A DNA stretch of 64,000 nucleotides from Aerosticca soli (GCF_003967035.1 NZ_AP018560.1:16001-80000); one strand, 5' to 3'; numbered from the stretch's first letter, positions 35,532 to 44,246 are shown. Notes: generated from the sequence alone by a model not told the origin. A program made the numbers and translations.

Positions 35532-35987
35532 ATGCATGCGCTTTCCATCCGTCCCGCCCGCCGCGAGGATCTGGCCGACCTCATCGCCTGGAATGCGGCG
35601 ATGGCCGTGGAGACCGAAGGCAAGACACTGGACCGCGAGGTGCTCGCCCGCGGCATCGCGGCCGTGTTCGACGAGCCGCGCCGCGGCTTCTACCTCGTGG
35701 CCGAGCGCGACGGCAAGGCGCAGGGCGGCCTGCTCGTCACCTACGAATGGAGCGACTGGCGCAACGGCGATTTCTGGTGGATCCAGAGCGTCTACGTGAT
35801 CCCGGCGGCGCGGCGCGGCGGCGTGTTCCGCGCGCTCTATGCCGAGGTCGAGCGGCGTGCCCGCGCCGCCGGCGCGGTCGGCCTGCGCCTGTACGTGGAA
35901 ACCGGCAACACGCGGGCGCAGGCCATCTATGCGCGGCTGGGCATGCGCCGCTGCCATTACCTCATGTACGAGCGCGCCCTCGCCTGA
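35532..35987 (+). CDS. GNAT-family N-acetyltransferase
   Basis: A 151-residue acyltransferase of the GNAT fold. It shows IRPARREDLADLIAWNAAMA at the start, the acetyl-CoA site around QSVYVIPAARRGGVFRALYA (the R-R-x-G-V variant of the usual R/QxxGxG/A), and the terminal LYVETGNTRAQAIYARLGM. The start is the ATG at 35532 after a G-rich stretch. The substrate is unknown. Convergent with the next gene, 3 bases between stops. Confidence 0.88.
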   Translation: MHALSIRPARREDLADLIAWNAAMAVETEGKTLDREVLARGIAAVFDEPRRGFYLVAERDGKAQGGLLVTYEWSDWRNGDFWWIQSVYVIPAARRGGVFRALYAEVERRARAAGAVGLRLYVETGNTRAQAIYARLGMRRCHYLMYERALA

Positions 35988-35990
35988 CCG

Positions 35991-37115
35991 TCAATGCAGC
36001 GCCGCGCCGGGCACGCCGAGCCGGCCCTGGTCGGTGAGCGCGATCGGGCCGCTGTCCCACGCCTCGATGCCGAACTGCGCGGCGAGCAGCGCACGCAGTT
36101 CGCCCAGGGCGGCGGGCGCGAGTGGATAGAGATGGGCGAGCGGATGCGGGCGGTTCGTCTCGGCCGTGTCCTGGACGACGCTGACCGCGACGATGCCCAG
36201 GCCCGGCGCCGTGTGCGCATAGGCACGCGACGGCGCGGCGGTCGTGGGCGCGGGGAAGCGTTCCAGCAGCAGGCCGGCCGGTGCCGGGCTGCCGCCGTCC
36301 AGCGCGAGCGCCAGGCCGTGCGCCTCGAGCAGTGCGGCGTACTGGCGCAGCTCGAAGATCGCGCCGGCAAAGGCATGCCGGCGCTGGGCGCCGTCGCCGT
36401 GCTGGCCTTCCAGCCAGCGCGCCGGGGATGACACGCGTACCGTGCCCGCCGTCAGCGCCAGCTCCAGACCGCGCGCGCTCTGCGTGGTCACGCCCGTGGA
36501 AGGGTCGAGCAGCGCCGTCTCCAGCAGCGTCCACAGTGGCGCCAGGTTGACGTGTTCGTACTGCACGCAGGCGAGCGCCAGGAGATCGTCGCGGGTCAGG
36601 TAGCGGGCGTGCTCCAGGCGCACGTCGAACAGACGCATCAGCGCATCGGCGCACACCGTACCCGCCTCACCGCGGCCGACCAGCTCGGTTTCCAGCGTCT
36701 GCCGCAGCGTGTCGGCAAGCGCCGCGGGCGCGAGCAGGACGATCGGCAGCAACCGCAGCGGTCCCTGCGCGAAGGCCGGATCCGGCTGCAGCGGCTGCAC
36801 CGGCATGCGGCCGTCGCGGCTGCCGAAGGCGACCACCTGCGCGAGCTGCGCCTGCGGCAGCCGGCGGGCGAGTTCCTCCAGCGTCGACCAGACCGGAAAT
36901 CCGGGCCGCAGCAGTTCGACCAGGTCGAACAGCGCGCCGGCGAGCGCGAGCCGGGTGTGGGCGAGGTCGGGCAGCAGGCGAACGAGATCGTCGGCGACGT
37001 GCGCGGCCAGCGCCGATGCCTCGTCGCGGGTCAGGGTCGGACGGGCCGGCGCGGTGCCGGCGACGGGCTCGAGCGCGAGCACCAGCGGCAGGGCGACGGC
37101 GGCGTGGGCTTGCAT
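35991..37115 (-). CDS. Hypothetical protein, cytosolic, about 374 residues
   Basis: I do not recognise this protein. The frame has gene-like amino acid usage throughout, starting at ATG 37115-37113 (MQAHAAVALPLVLALEPV). It is rich in Leu and Ala with few charges in the first 25 residues, but this does not form a clear signal peptide. Segments such as HVADDLVRLLPDLAHTRLALA, RLFDVRLEHARYLTRDDLLAL and ACVQYEHVNLAPLWTLLETA suggest an alpha-helical soluble protein. It is divergent from the thiolase gene (gap 123 bases) and may share control with it. Confidence 0.7.
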   Translation of the reverse strand: MQAHAAVALPLVLALEPVAGTAPARPTLTRDEASALAAHVADDLVRLLPDLAHTRLALAGALFDLVELLRPGFPVWSTLEELARRLPQAQLAQVVAFGSRDGRMPVQPLQPDPAFAQGPLRLLPIVLLAPAALADTLRQTLETELVGRGEAGTVCADALMRLFDVRLEHARYLTRDDLLALACVQYEHVNLAPLWTLLETALLDPSTGVTTQSARGLELALTAGTVRVSSPARWLEGQHGDGAQRRHAFAGAIFELRQYAALLEAHGLALALDGGSPAPAGLLLERFPAPTTAAPSRAYAHTAPGLGIVAVSVVQDTAETNRPHPLAHLYPLAPAALGELRALLAAQFGIEAWDSGPIALTDQGRLGVPGAALH

Positions 37116-37238
37116 GGGCGCGATTCGAAACGGCGGGAAACCGGCGATGGTAGCAGCCGCCCCGGCAGGCTTTCGCCGGGCCTCTGCTGCGGCTAGCCTT
37201 GAACGCTCAGGCACCTTGGCGAAGGAACCCACTTGCGC

Positions 37239-38519
37239 ATGGACAACAGGCCTCAGCGCGTCGGCGTGCTCGGCGGTGTGCGCGTCCCGTTCTGCCGACG
37301 CAACACCGCCTATGCGGACGTCGGCGATTTCGGCCTGTCGGTCAAGGTGCTGGGCAGCCTGGTCGAGCGTTTCGGCCTGCATGGCGTCGAGCTCGGTGAA
37401 GTGGCGATCGGCGCGGTGCTGCGCCAGGCCACCGACTGGAACCTGGCGCGCGAGGCGGTGCTGTCCTCCGGGCTCGCCGCGACCACGCCGGGCATCACCA
37501 CCGCGCGCGCCTGCGGCACCTCGCTGGACAACGCCATCCTCATCGCCAGCCGCATCGCGCTCGGCCAGATCGAGGCGGGCATCGCCGGCGGCGCGGATTC
37601 GACCAGCGACCTGCCGCTCGGCTACAGCCCGCGCCTGCGCAAGCGGCTGCTGGCGATCGCGCGTGCCCGCGGCTGGCAGGACAAGCTGGCCGCCGCCACC
37701 CGCGGTTTTTCGCTGCGCGAGCTGAAGCCCTTTTTCCCTACCGTCGCCGAGCCGCGCACCGGCCTGTCGATGGGCGAGCACTGCGAGAAGATGGCCCGGC
37801 AGTGGCGGATCGATCGCGCCGATCAGGACCGCTTCGCGCTGGAAAGCCAGCGCAAGCTCGCCGCCGCCTACGAGGACGGCTTCTTCGAGGATCTGGTGGT
37901 GCCGTTCCGCGGCGTCAGGCGCGACGGCTTCCTGCGCCCGGACACCAGCCTGGAAAAACTCGCTGCGCTCAAGCCCGCCTTCGACCGCAGCGGCGCCGGC
38001 ACGCTCACCGCCGGCAATTCCACCGGCCTGTCCGACGGTTCGGCGGTGGTGCTGCTGGCCAGCGAGGGCTGGGCCGCCGCGCGCGGGCTCAAGGTGCAGG
38101 CCTTCGTGCGCGACGCCGAGGTCGCCGCGGTGGATTTCGTGCATGGCGAGGGCCTGTTGATGGCGCCCACGGTGGCGGTCGCGCGGCTGCTCGCGCGCAA
38201 TGGCCTCGCGCTGCAGGATTTCGACTACTACGAGATCCACGAGGCCTTCGCCGCGCAGGTGCTGTGCACGCTGCGCGCCTGGGAAAGCGAGGACTACTGC
38301 CGCACCCGCCTCGGCCGCGATCGTCCGCTGGGCGCGATCGATCCTGCCAGATTCAACGTCACCGGCTCCTCGCTCGCGGTCGGCCACCCGTTCGCCGCCA
38401 CCGGCGCGCGGCTGGTGGCGACGCTGGCCAAGCTGCTCGAGCGCAAGGGCGCCGGGCGCGGGCTGATCTCGGTATGCACCGCAGGCGGCATGGGCGTGGC
38501 GATGATCCTGGAGCGCTGA
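37239..38519 (+). CDS. Thiolase (FadI-like acetyl-CoA C-acyltransferase)
   Basis: A thiolase of about 426 residues. The N-terminal VGVLGGVRVPFCRRN, nucleophile Cys in TTARACGTSLDNAILIA, and the C-terminal HEAFAAQ, GSSLAVGHPFAATGARLVA and CTAGGMGV catalytic segments are all intact. A long, FadI-type central loop (EHCEKMARQWRIDRADQDRFA) suggests the anaerobic or long-chain beta-oxidation type more than PhaA. The ATG at 37239 is taken as start; a TTG at 37233 has better spacing to AAGGA and may be used instead. No fadJ partner is adjacent. Confidence 0.9.
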   Translation: MDNRPQRVGVLGGVRVPFCRRNTAYADVGDFGLSVKVLGSLVERFGLHGVELGEVAIGAVLRQATDWNLAREAVLSSGLAATTPGITTARACGTSLDNAILIASRIALGQIEAGIAGGADSTSDLPLGYSPRLRKRLLAIARARGWQDKLAAATRGFSLRELKPFFPTVAEPRTGLSMGEHCEKMARQWRIDRADQDRFALESQRKLAAAYEDGFFEDLVVPFRGVRRDGFLRPDTSLEKLAALKPAFDRSGAGTLTAGNSTGLSDGSAVVLLASEGWAAARGLKVQAFVRDAEVAAVDFVHGEGLLMAPTVAVARLLARNGLALQDFDYYEIHEAFAAQVLCTLRAWESEDYCRTRLGRDRPLGAIDPARFNVTGSSLAVGHPFAATGARLVATLAKLLERKGAGRGLISVCTAGGMGVAMILER

Positions 38520-38525
38520 CACGCC

Positions 38526-39050
38526 ATGCCGCGGCTGCGCACGACCACCGCCTGGAGCCTGCTGGCGCTGTTGCTCGGCATCCTCGGCACGCAGTGGCTG
38601 AGCGAACGCACCGCGCACTGGCAAGGTCCGCGCCCGGCGGCCGGGGCCGCGCCGTCGCCGCGGCACAGTCCGTCGCGGCCCGGCCGGCCGCACGCGATGG
38701 CGCTCCGGCGCGCGCGGCCGGCCGCGACGCCGATCCTCGCGACGATGCCGGCGACGGCCGCCACGGCGGCGCTGGTCCCGCTCGACGCGCCGGCGCCGGA
38801 CGTCCCGTATGCGGCCCTGCGCGGGCATCTGGACGGCAGCGTGGCGATCGCGGTGACGCTGGATGCGACCGGGGCCGTGGCCTCGGCGACGCTCGATCGC
38901 AGCAGCGGCGATGCGGTGCTCGACGCCTATGCGCTGGCCAACGTGCGCGGCTGGCGTTTTGCCGCGCCGCGCGACGGCGGCGCCCGGCGCGGCACGCTCA
39001 CCATCCACTTCACCGGCGCGGACGCCGATGGCCTTGCGCGCGGGCCCTGA
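38526..39050 (+). CDS. Small TonB C-terminal-domain protein
   Basis: A 174-residue protein with one N-terminal membrane anchor (TTAWSLLALLLGILGTQWL), a Pro/Arg/Ala-rich linker, and a C-terminal domain resembling TonB: GHLDGSVAIAVTLDATGAVA, SATLDRSSGDAVLDAYAL and VRGWRFAAP. That fold contacts TonB boxes in outer-membrane receptors. No exbB or exbD is adjacent and the linker is short for spanning the periplasm, so it may be an accessory or non-energising TonB-like protein. It starts 6 bases after the thiolase stop. Confidence 0.75.
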   Translation: MPRLRTTTAWSLLALLLGILGTQWLSERTAHWQGPRPAAGAAPSPRHSPSRPGRPHAMALRRARPAATPILATMPATAATAALVPLDAPAPDVPYAALRGHLDGSVAIAVTLDATGAVASATLDRSSGDAVLDAYALANVRGWRFAAPRDGGARRGTLTIHFTGADADGLARGP

Positions 39051-39062
39051 AGACGCGCGGCC

Positions 39063-40820
39063 TCACAGGATGCCCTGCACGCCCAGTCCGAAGGCGGTGA
39101 TCAGCCGCGTGTAGATCGCCTTGGGCGTCATCGCCACGTCGGGGAAGTCGCCGACCGGGCGATAGCAGCTGTAGAAGGCCGGGTTGCTCGGCCGCATCGG
39201 CGCGCAGCCGTCCTTGAGCTCGAAATCGGTGGCGTAGCGGAACGGCCAGAAATCGAACAACGGCAGGCTGGAGGACACGTCGCCAATCGCCTGGCTGATG
39301 TCGGTGAGCACCGGCACCGGCTCGCGCGGGGCGACCACCCAGGCGTTCTCCGGCCGCACGTCGCGCAGGATCGCGCCGCGCAGGCGCGCGGCCAGGCGGT
39401 GGTCGTAGACGATGACGCCCGCCTCGGTGTTGTAGTGGTCCGAACGCGGGTCGAAGTTGTGCGAACCGATCATCGCGAAGCTGCTGTCGACCACCAGCGA
39501 CTTGGCATGCAGGCTAAAGCGCAGTCCGCCGCTTTCCAGCGGCACCGGTCGGCCGCCATGGCTGCCGAGCAGCCCGCCCTGTTCGGAATGCGCGAACACG
39601 GCCGGTTCGGTGGGCGCCTGCTCCGGAGATGGCGGCGTGCCATTGCCCATGCGCGTGCGCTGATAGACCAGCCACGGATCGCGCGCATGCGGCTTGAGCT
39701 CGTAGATCTCGAAACCCAGCTCCTTGATGTAGCGCTTGCGGTGCTTGTAGGTGAGCGCATAGGCGGCGAAGCCGTCGGTGGAGGCCAGCGAGTTGGTGGA
39801 GACCACGATCTGCGGCGGCGGCTGCTTGCGACGCAGGCCGGCGAAGATCTTCGTGGCGCGATCGCCCATGACGAGGTAGGGCGTCTGCAGCACCACCTCG
39901 TGCCGCGCCCCGGCGATGAGCTGCATCAGCCGGCGGGTGAAGGCGAGCGCCGCACGTTCGTGCGGGGTCTCGGTCTTGCCCGGCAGGTCGCTGAAAAACT
40001 CGGCGGTACCCACGCGCAGGCTGTCGGCCAGGATGTGGTCCTGGATCCATTGCGCATCCGTCGCCTCGCGGCGCGCCTGGGCGACCCGACTGGGATCGGC
40101 GTAGCGCGGTGGCGGCCAGCCCGGCGCGTCCGGGTGCGTGCGCAGGCGGCGGTTGACGTCGCGCAGGTGGGTGAGCGGCACGCTGCGCGGATGGTTCCAG
40201 AACAGGAGGAAACTGTCCGCCATCGACCGCGCCGCCGGTCCGCCGATGAGGATGTCGCGATCGACGAAGTCGAGCACGGGATCCCAGTCGAAATAGCGGT
40301 TCTGGTAGTTGCGCCCGCCGGTGATGCCGACGCGGTCGTCGACCAGCAGCAGCTTGTTGTGCATGCGCTGGTTGAAGCGGAAAAAGCAGCAGACGATGCC
40401 GGCGGCCCAGCCCAGCGGCGAGATCTGCGCGCGGTCGAAGGTGGGGTTGTACAGGCGCACTTCCAGGTTGGGGCTGACCCGCGCCAGGCGGTCGATCAGG
40501 CTCAGGTCGCCGAAGGCGGAAAGCTGATCGACCAGGATGCGCACCTTGACCCCGCGCCAGGCCGCCTGCACCAATTCGTCCAGCACCAGCAGGCCGGCGT
40601 CGTCGTGGTCCCAGATGTAGGTCTGCACGTCGATCGTGTCGCGCGCGGCGCGGATCAGGTGCAGCCGCGCCACCAGCGCGGTCTCACCCTCGTCCAGCAC
40701 GCTGGCCAGATGCCGGGGCGCCTGCGGCGTGGCCGCGGCGAGCGCGGCGTCGGCGGCGGCGAGCACCGCGGAGGGCAGCGCGCAATGGTCCGGCTGCGCG
40801 CAGGTGCTGCGCCGGTCCAT
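39063..40820 (-). CDS. Phospholipase D family protein (two HKD motifs), probably a lipoprotein
   Basis: A PLD-superfamily enzyme with two catalytic HxK(x)4D motifs: HNKLLLVDD in the first half and HAKSLVVDS in the second, with GGRNYQNRYFDWD and GSHNFDPRSDHYNTEAGV after each. This arrangement matches cardiolipin-synthase-like or phosphatidylserine-synthase-like exported PLDs. The first ordinary start is ATG 40820, but the same frame continues upstream and encodes a hydrophobic segment ending VALLDGCALT, a lipobox-like sequence with Cys at 40874-40872. No ATG, GTG or TTG exists between it and the preceding in-frame stop; CTG at 40988 is the best candidate start. The real protein is therefore probably longer than the coordinates given. 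Confidence 0.85.
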   Translation of the reverse strand: MDRRSTCAQPDHCALPSAVLAAADAALAAATPQAPRHLASVLDEGETALVARLHLIRAARDTIDVQTYIWDHDDAGLLVLDELVQAAWRGVKVRILVDQLSAFGDLSLIDRLARVSPNLEVRLYNPTFDRAQISPLGWAAGIVCCFFRFNQRMHNKLLLVDDRVGITGGRNYQNRYFDWDPVLDFVDRDILIGGPAARSMADSFLLFWNHPRSVPLTHLRDVNRRLRTHPDAPGWPPPRYADPSRVAQARREATDAQWIQDHILADSLRVGTAEFFSDLPGKTETPHERAALAFTRRLMQLIAGARHEVVLQTPYLVMGDRATKIFAGLRRKQPPPQIVVSTNSLASTDGFAAYALTYKHRKRYIKELGFEIYELKPHARDPWLVYQRTRMGNGTPPSPEQAPTEPAVFAHSEQGGLLGSHGGRPVPLESGGLRFSLHAKSLVVDSSFAMIGSHNFDPRSDHYNTEAGVIVYDHRLAARLRGAILRDVRPENAWVVAPREPVPVLTDISQAIGDVSSSLPLFDFWPFRYATDFELKDGCAPMRPSNPAFYSCYRPVGDFPDVAMTPKAIYTRLITAFGLGVQGIL

Positions 40821-40975
40821 GCTGGCGGCGACGACGGCATCGGCGCGGCGGATCTGTTCGCGGGTCAGTGCGCAGCCGTCGAGCAGCGCGACCAGGAGTA
40901 GCAGCCCGGCGAGGACGGCGAGGCGTCCGTACCGGTGGTGGCGCGGGAAGGCTGGCGCCGTCGCCGCGGCGCGGA

Positions 40976-41440
40976 CTAGGGGGACCAGAACGCGTCCAGT
41001 CGGGCACGGCCCGGTTCCAGGGCGTCATCCAGATGCAGTACGGCGATGCCGGCCGGCGGCATGCCGCGGAAATCGTCCGAGCGCCCTTCGACCATCAGCG
41101 CGACCAGCCGCTCGAGCCCCGGGTTGTGGCCGATCAGCAGCACGCTGCCGGCGTCGGCATGCTGGTCGAGCAGGGCGAGCAGCTCGCCGGGGGTGGCTTC
41201 GTAGATCGCCTCGGACAGCTCGATGGCGAGCTCCGGCGCGGCGATGTCGAGTACCAGCTCGGCGGTCTGCACGGTGCGCATGGCCGGCGAGCACAGCACC
41301 CGTTCGGGCAGGCGGCGATGCGCCTTCAGCCAGCGGCCCGCCGCCGCGGCCTCGTCGCGGCCACGCATGCTCAAGCTGCGGGCGCGGTCATCCTTGCCGG
41401 GCTCGGCCTCGGCATGACGCAACAGCATCAACTCGTGCAT
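40976..41440 (-). CDS. sixA: Phosphohistidine phosphatase SixA
   Basis: A 154-residue histidine phosphatase. The catalytic MLLRHAEAEPG (RHG-type motif), LCSPAMRTVQTAELV and LLIGHNPGLERLVALM are diagnostic of SixA, which removes phosphate from histidine phosphotransfer proteins (the PTS-Ntr protein NPr in E. coli). ATG 41440-41438 is preferred over the in-frame ATG 21 bases upstream because GAGGG is well spaced before it. Its stop lies within the possible extended start region of the PLD gene, so the two may be co-transcribed. Confidence 0.9.
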   Translation of the reverse strand: MHELMLLRHAEAEPGKDDRARSLSMRGRDEAAAAGRWLKAHRRLPERVLCSPAMRTVQTAELVLDIAAPELAIELSEAIYEATPGELLALLDQHADAGSVLLIGHNPGLERLVALMVEGRSDDFRGMPPAGIAVLHLDDALEPGRARLDAFWSP

Positions 41441-41518
41441 GGAAAAACCCTCATCTGCCATGGGCGTGCCTCGCGGGAGCGGCCTGGCGCGGCCCGTCCG
41501 CGGTCGGTGGCAAGCCTA

Positions 41519-41556
41519 GCCGGGGAAGCCGGTGTAAGGGAACCGGCTTCCCCGGC
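41519..41556. repeat. Perfect 15-bp inverted repeat upstream of sixA
   Basis: GCCGGGGAAGCCGGT (41519-41533) and its exact complement (41542-41556) flank an 8-base spacer. There is no T-run on either side, so it is not a standard terminator. It is the main feature of the 270-base space between sixA and the next gene; the rest shows nothing recognisable. It could be a transcript-stabilising hairpin or a copy of a dispersed repeat. Confidence 0.6.
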
Positions 41557-41710
41557 CAGCGTGATGCTTGAACAGGCCGTCCGGGGCTTTTCCCGCGGCG
41601 GGCGGCGGGTGCACGCCCCACGCCGCGCCATGCCTCCCTGGGGCTTGCCGTCCTTGCGGCAGGCCGGCCTTCTGCCCCGGATGGAAAACGCCGGATGAAG
41701 CGCCGCTTGC

Positions 41711-42730
41711 CTAGCGCGTCGATGCCTGCGGTGCCTGGGCCGCGTCCTGCGCGGATGGCTGCCAGGCGGCGGGCGGCTCGATGGGGATGCCGTTGGCGCG
41801 CAGCGCGGCCAGGGTCAGGCTCATTTCGGTGCCGCCTTCGCGGGCCAGGGCGAGCAGGTCGCGCGCGAGCTTGGCGTCGGTCGGCGCGCGGGCGGTCAGG
41901 TTGGCGAAACTGTGTACCTGCCAGGCCAGCACGCGCCGCGCGCGGCGGGCGTCCTCCTGCTGGGCGGGATCGGGGTCCAGGGTTTCGCGCAGATGCAGCC
42001 CGAGCGAGCGCGCGAGCGGGCTCGATCCCCACTCGAGCAGCTTGCCGAGGCGGCGGCAGTCGTCCTTGACCGCGGCATCGTCCTCGCACAGCTTGGCCAC
42101 CGGGGGCAGCACCGGTTGCGGCTGCAGGCTGGCCAGACTGAAGGTCAGCACCACCTGGATGCCGGCGGCCCCGCCGCCGGGATACTGCACCGAGGTCGGC
42201 GGCGGCAGCAGCCCGACGTTGAGCGCCAGTGCCTGCAGGCTGGCACCGGTGTAGTCGTCGTACAGCTTGGCCGAGGCCGCGCGGGCCAGGTCGGCGTGCG
42301 CGGCCTCGGTGTCGCCCGCGCGCAGATCCTGGCCGAGCTTGAGCAGCCACACGGCGGCGTTGTCCGCCGCCTCGGTTTCCAGCGCGGCCAGTGCCTTGGC
42401 GTTGGGGCAGTCGCCGGCGCGCTCGTCGCAGTCGGCCAGGCGCACCCAGTCCACCGCCGGACCGTGGCCGGGCGCGGCGGCGGCGCGTTCGATCAGGGCG
42501 TGGAAATCGCTGAACTTGGGCGGATCGGGCAGCGTGCGGGCGAGCAGGGCGGCGGCCAGCAGCGGGGTGGCGTCGGCGCGCGGGGCGAGCACGCTCACCA
42601 GGTCGCGCTGGAAGGCGACGAGCGCCTGCGTGCGGGCTTGGGCGTCCGCGGCATCCTGCGCGGCAAGCGGCAGCGAGGCCAGGCTGAACAGACAGGCCAG
42701 CCATGCGGTCAGGCGGCGTGATCGGCGCAT
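41711..42730 (-). CDS. Hypothetical periplasmic protein
   Basis: A 339-residue protein with a signal peptide (MRRSRRLTAWLACLFSLASL, cleavage near PLAAQ-DA). The mature part is Ala-rich and helical, with LAALETEAADNAAVWLLKLG and DTEAAHADLARAASAKLYDD suggestive of tetratricopeptide-like packing. It has cysteines in LADCDERAGDCPN, KLCEDD and DDCRRL, which could form disulfides. The start ATG 42730-42728 is set by the signal peptide. I do not recognise the family. Both strands were compared and this frame has the best protein character. Confidence 0.7.
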   Translation of the reverse strand: MRRSRRLTAWLACLFSLASLPLAAQDAADAQARTQALVAFQRDLVSVLAPRADATPLLAAALLARTLPDPPKFSDFHALIERAAAAPGHGPAVDWVRLADCDERAGDCPNAKALAALETEAADNAAVWLLKLGQDLRAGDTEAAHADLARAASAKLYDDYTGASLQALALNVGLLPPPTSVQYPGGGAAGIQVVLTFSLASLQPQPVLPPVAKLCEDDAAVKDDCRRLGKLLEWGSSPLARSLGLHLRETLDPDPAQQEDARRARRVLAWQVHSFANLTARAPTDAKLARDLLALAREGGTEMSLTLAALRANGIPIEPPAAWQPSAQDAAQAPQASTR

Positions 42731-42989
42731 GAGGCGATTTCCTCGACGGGCGGGGCCGGCAAGCATACGCAAGGCGGCATTAAGCGCAGCTGTCCCTGGT
42801 GGTCGAAGAAAAGCCGGCGGGAGAACGCAAAGCCGCCGGCCTGGCTGGCCTCGCATGACTCGATGCTTAGCCCGCGACCGGGTGCGCTGTCGATCGGCCG
42901 GCCGCGCTTGCTAGCATGGCCAGTGCCACCCAGTCGCGCATGGCGTCGCCGCGCTGCTCGGGCCCATCACCATCGACGGGAGGAACGCC

Positions 42990-43187
42990 TTGGATGCGAT
43001 TTCACTGATGGCCGTGCACGGCGCGCCCTGGTTCGCCGGCTGGGGCACGCTGGCGCTGATCAACGCCGGGCTGGCCCAGGGCAAGAACCGCAGCGGCCTG
43101 GCCTGGTTCCTGCTCTCGTTGCTGCTCGGGCCGGTGGCCACGCTGATCCTGGTGCTGATGCCCAAGCTGCGCGAGCGGATGTTCTGA
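42990..43187 (+). CDS. Small hypothetical membrane protein
   Basis: A 65-residue protein starting at TTG 42990, chosen because GGGAGGA lies at ideal spacing. It has two hydrophobic segments, the first around APWFAGWGTLALINAGLAQG and the second LAWFLLSLLLGPVATLILVL, joined by a short basic loop (GKNRSG) and ending KLRERMF. This is the look of a small two-pass inner-membrane protein. No function can be assigned. Convergent with speE. The 259-base gap upstream holds one small GC-rich stem (42813-42840) and no other signal. Confidence 0.65.
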   Translation: MDAISLMAVHGAPWFAGWGTLALINAGLAQGKNRSGLAWFLLSLLLGPVATLILVLMPKLRERMF

Positions 43188-43213
43188 CGCCGCGACCGGT
43201 CGCCCGAGGTGGG

Positions 43214-44065
43214 CTATTCGCCCAGCGCCTCGCGCAGGAATTCCGGCAGCGCCAGTGCGCCCTTGTGCACCTCGGCGTTGTAGTAGCGGGTGGCGAAGCT
43301 CTTGGCCGCGGCGCCGCGTTCGCGGAAGCCGGAAAGCTCGCCGCCCTTGCGCGCCATCGTGCAGCTCCACCAGCCGGTGGGATAGCACGGCTGCGGGAAC
43401 GGCAGCGTCTTCACCGCCGAGAAGCCGGCCGTGCGCATCGCCGCGCGCATCGCCTTGATGAGTTCCAGGTGCACCAGCGGCGATTCGCTCTGCTGCACCA
43501 GGATGCCGCCGTGGCGCAGCGCCTTGTAGCAGCTGGTATAGAACGCGGCGTTGAACAGGCCCTCGGCCGGACCCACCGGATCGGTGGAGTCGACGATGAC
43601 GAGGTCAATCGACTCGGCCTCGGCCTCGGCCATGTACTTGATGCCGTCGGCGAACTTGAGCTCGGCGCGCGTATCGGCATTGGACTCGCACAGTTCCGGG
43701 AAGTACTGCTCGGCCAGGCGCGTCACGCGTTCGTCGATCTCCACCTGGGTGGCCTTTTCCACTTCCTCGTGCTTGAGCACCTCGCGCAGGGTGCCGCAGT
43801 CGCCGCCGCCGATGATCACCACGCGCTTGGCCCGCGCGTGGGTGAACAGCGCCGGGTGGGTCATCATCTCGTGGTAGAGGAAGTTGTCGCGGCTGGTCAG
43901 CATCACGCAGCCGTCGATCACCATCAGGTTGCCCCAGTCGGTGGTCTGGTAGATCTCGATGGTCTGGAAAGGGGTTTTCTCCGCGTGCAGCAGCTTTTCC
44001 ACGCGAAAACCGATGGAGGAGCCGGAAGCCTGGTGGGCTTCGGTGAACCAGCTGGGCGTCGACAT
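43214..44065 (-). CDS. speE: Spermidine synthase
   Basis: Polyamine aminopropyltransferase (283 residues) making spermidine from putrescine and decarboxylated S-adenosylmethionine. Motifs are NLMVIDGCVMLTSRDNFLYH, the Rossmann-type VVIIGGGDCGTLREVLKH, QVEIDERVTRLAEQYFPEL and the catalytic VIVDSTDPVGPAEGLF. AAGGATC precedes the ATG at 44065-44063. It is divergent from speA; S-adenosylmethionine decarboxylase (speD) is not in the window. Confidence 0.96.
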   Translation of the reverse strand: MSTPSWFTEAHQASGSSIGFRVEKLLHAEKTPFQTIEIYQTTDWGNLMVIDGCVMLTSRDNFLYHEMMTHPALFTHARAKRVVIIGGGDCGTLREVLKHEEVEKATQVEIDERVTRLAEQYFPELCESNADTRAELKFADGIKYMAEAEAESIDLVIVDSTDPVGPAEGLFNAAFYTSCYKALRHGGILVQQSESPLVHLELIKAMRAAMRTAGFSAVKTLPFPQPCYPTGWWSCTMARKGGELSGFRERGAAAKSFATRYYNAEVHKGALALPEFLREALGE

Positions 44066-44118
44066 CGGAAGGATCCTTAAAAAGTAAGGCGGAATGATTG
44101 CGCCAGAGACGGGGCGGC

Positions 44119-44171
44119 ATTGTAGCGGCAGCGGTGTTTGCCGCGTGACCGGGCACCGTGCCGCTTACAAT
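44119..44171. promoter_or_regulatory. Divergent TACAAT -10-like boxes between speE and speA
   Basis: A TACAAT hexamer reads toward speA at 44166-44171, and the reverse complement of one (ATTGTA, 44119-44124) reads toward speE. Each lies about 55-75 bases before its gene, and both are followed by GC. Convincing -35 boxes were not found, so these are candidate promoters only. Confidence 0.35.
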
Positions 44172-44246
44172 GCGCGGCGCACCTGGCGCTCGGCAGTGAT
44201 CGCCGGCGGCGCCACCCGATGTTTCTTTGAGGATCACCGCAAAGCC

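Noticed and set aside
37116..39008. Extension of the 374-residue unknown gene to more than 1000 codons upstream
   Set aside because: The extra part is antisense to the thiolase and TonB-domain genes and lacks protein character; the start at 37115 marks the change.
42813..42840. GCCGGCGG/CCGCCGGC stem in the gap before the small membrane protein gene
   Set aside because: An 8-bp GC stem is common by chance in this sequence and has no T-run or other support.
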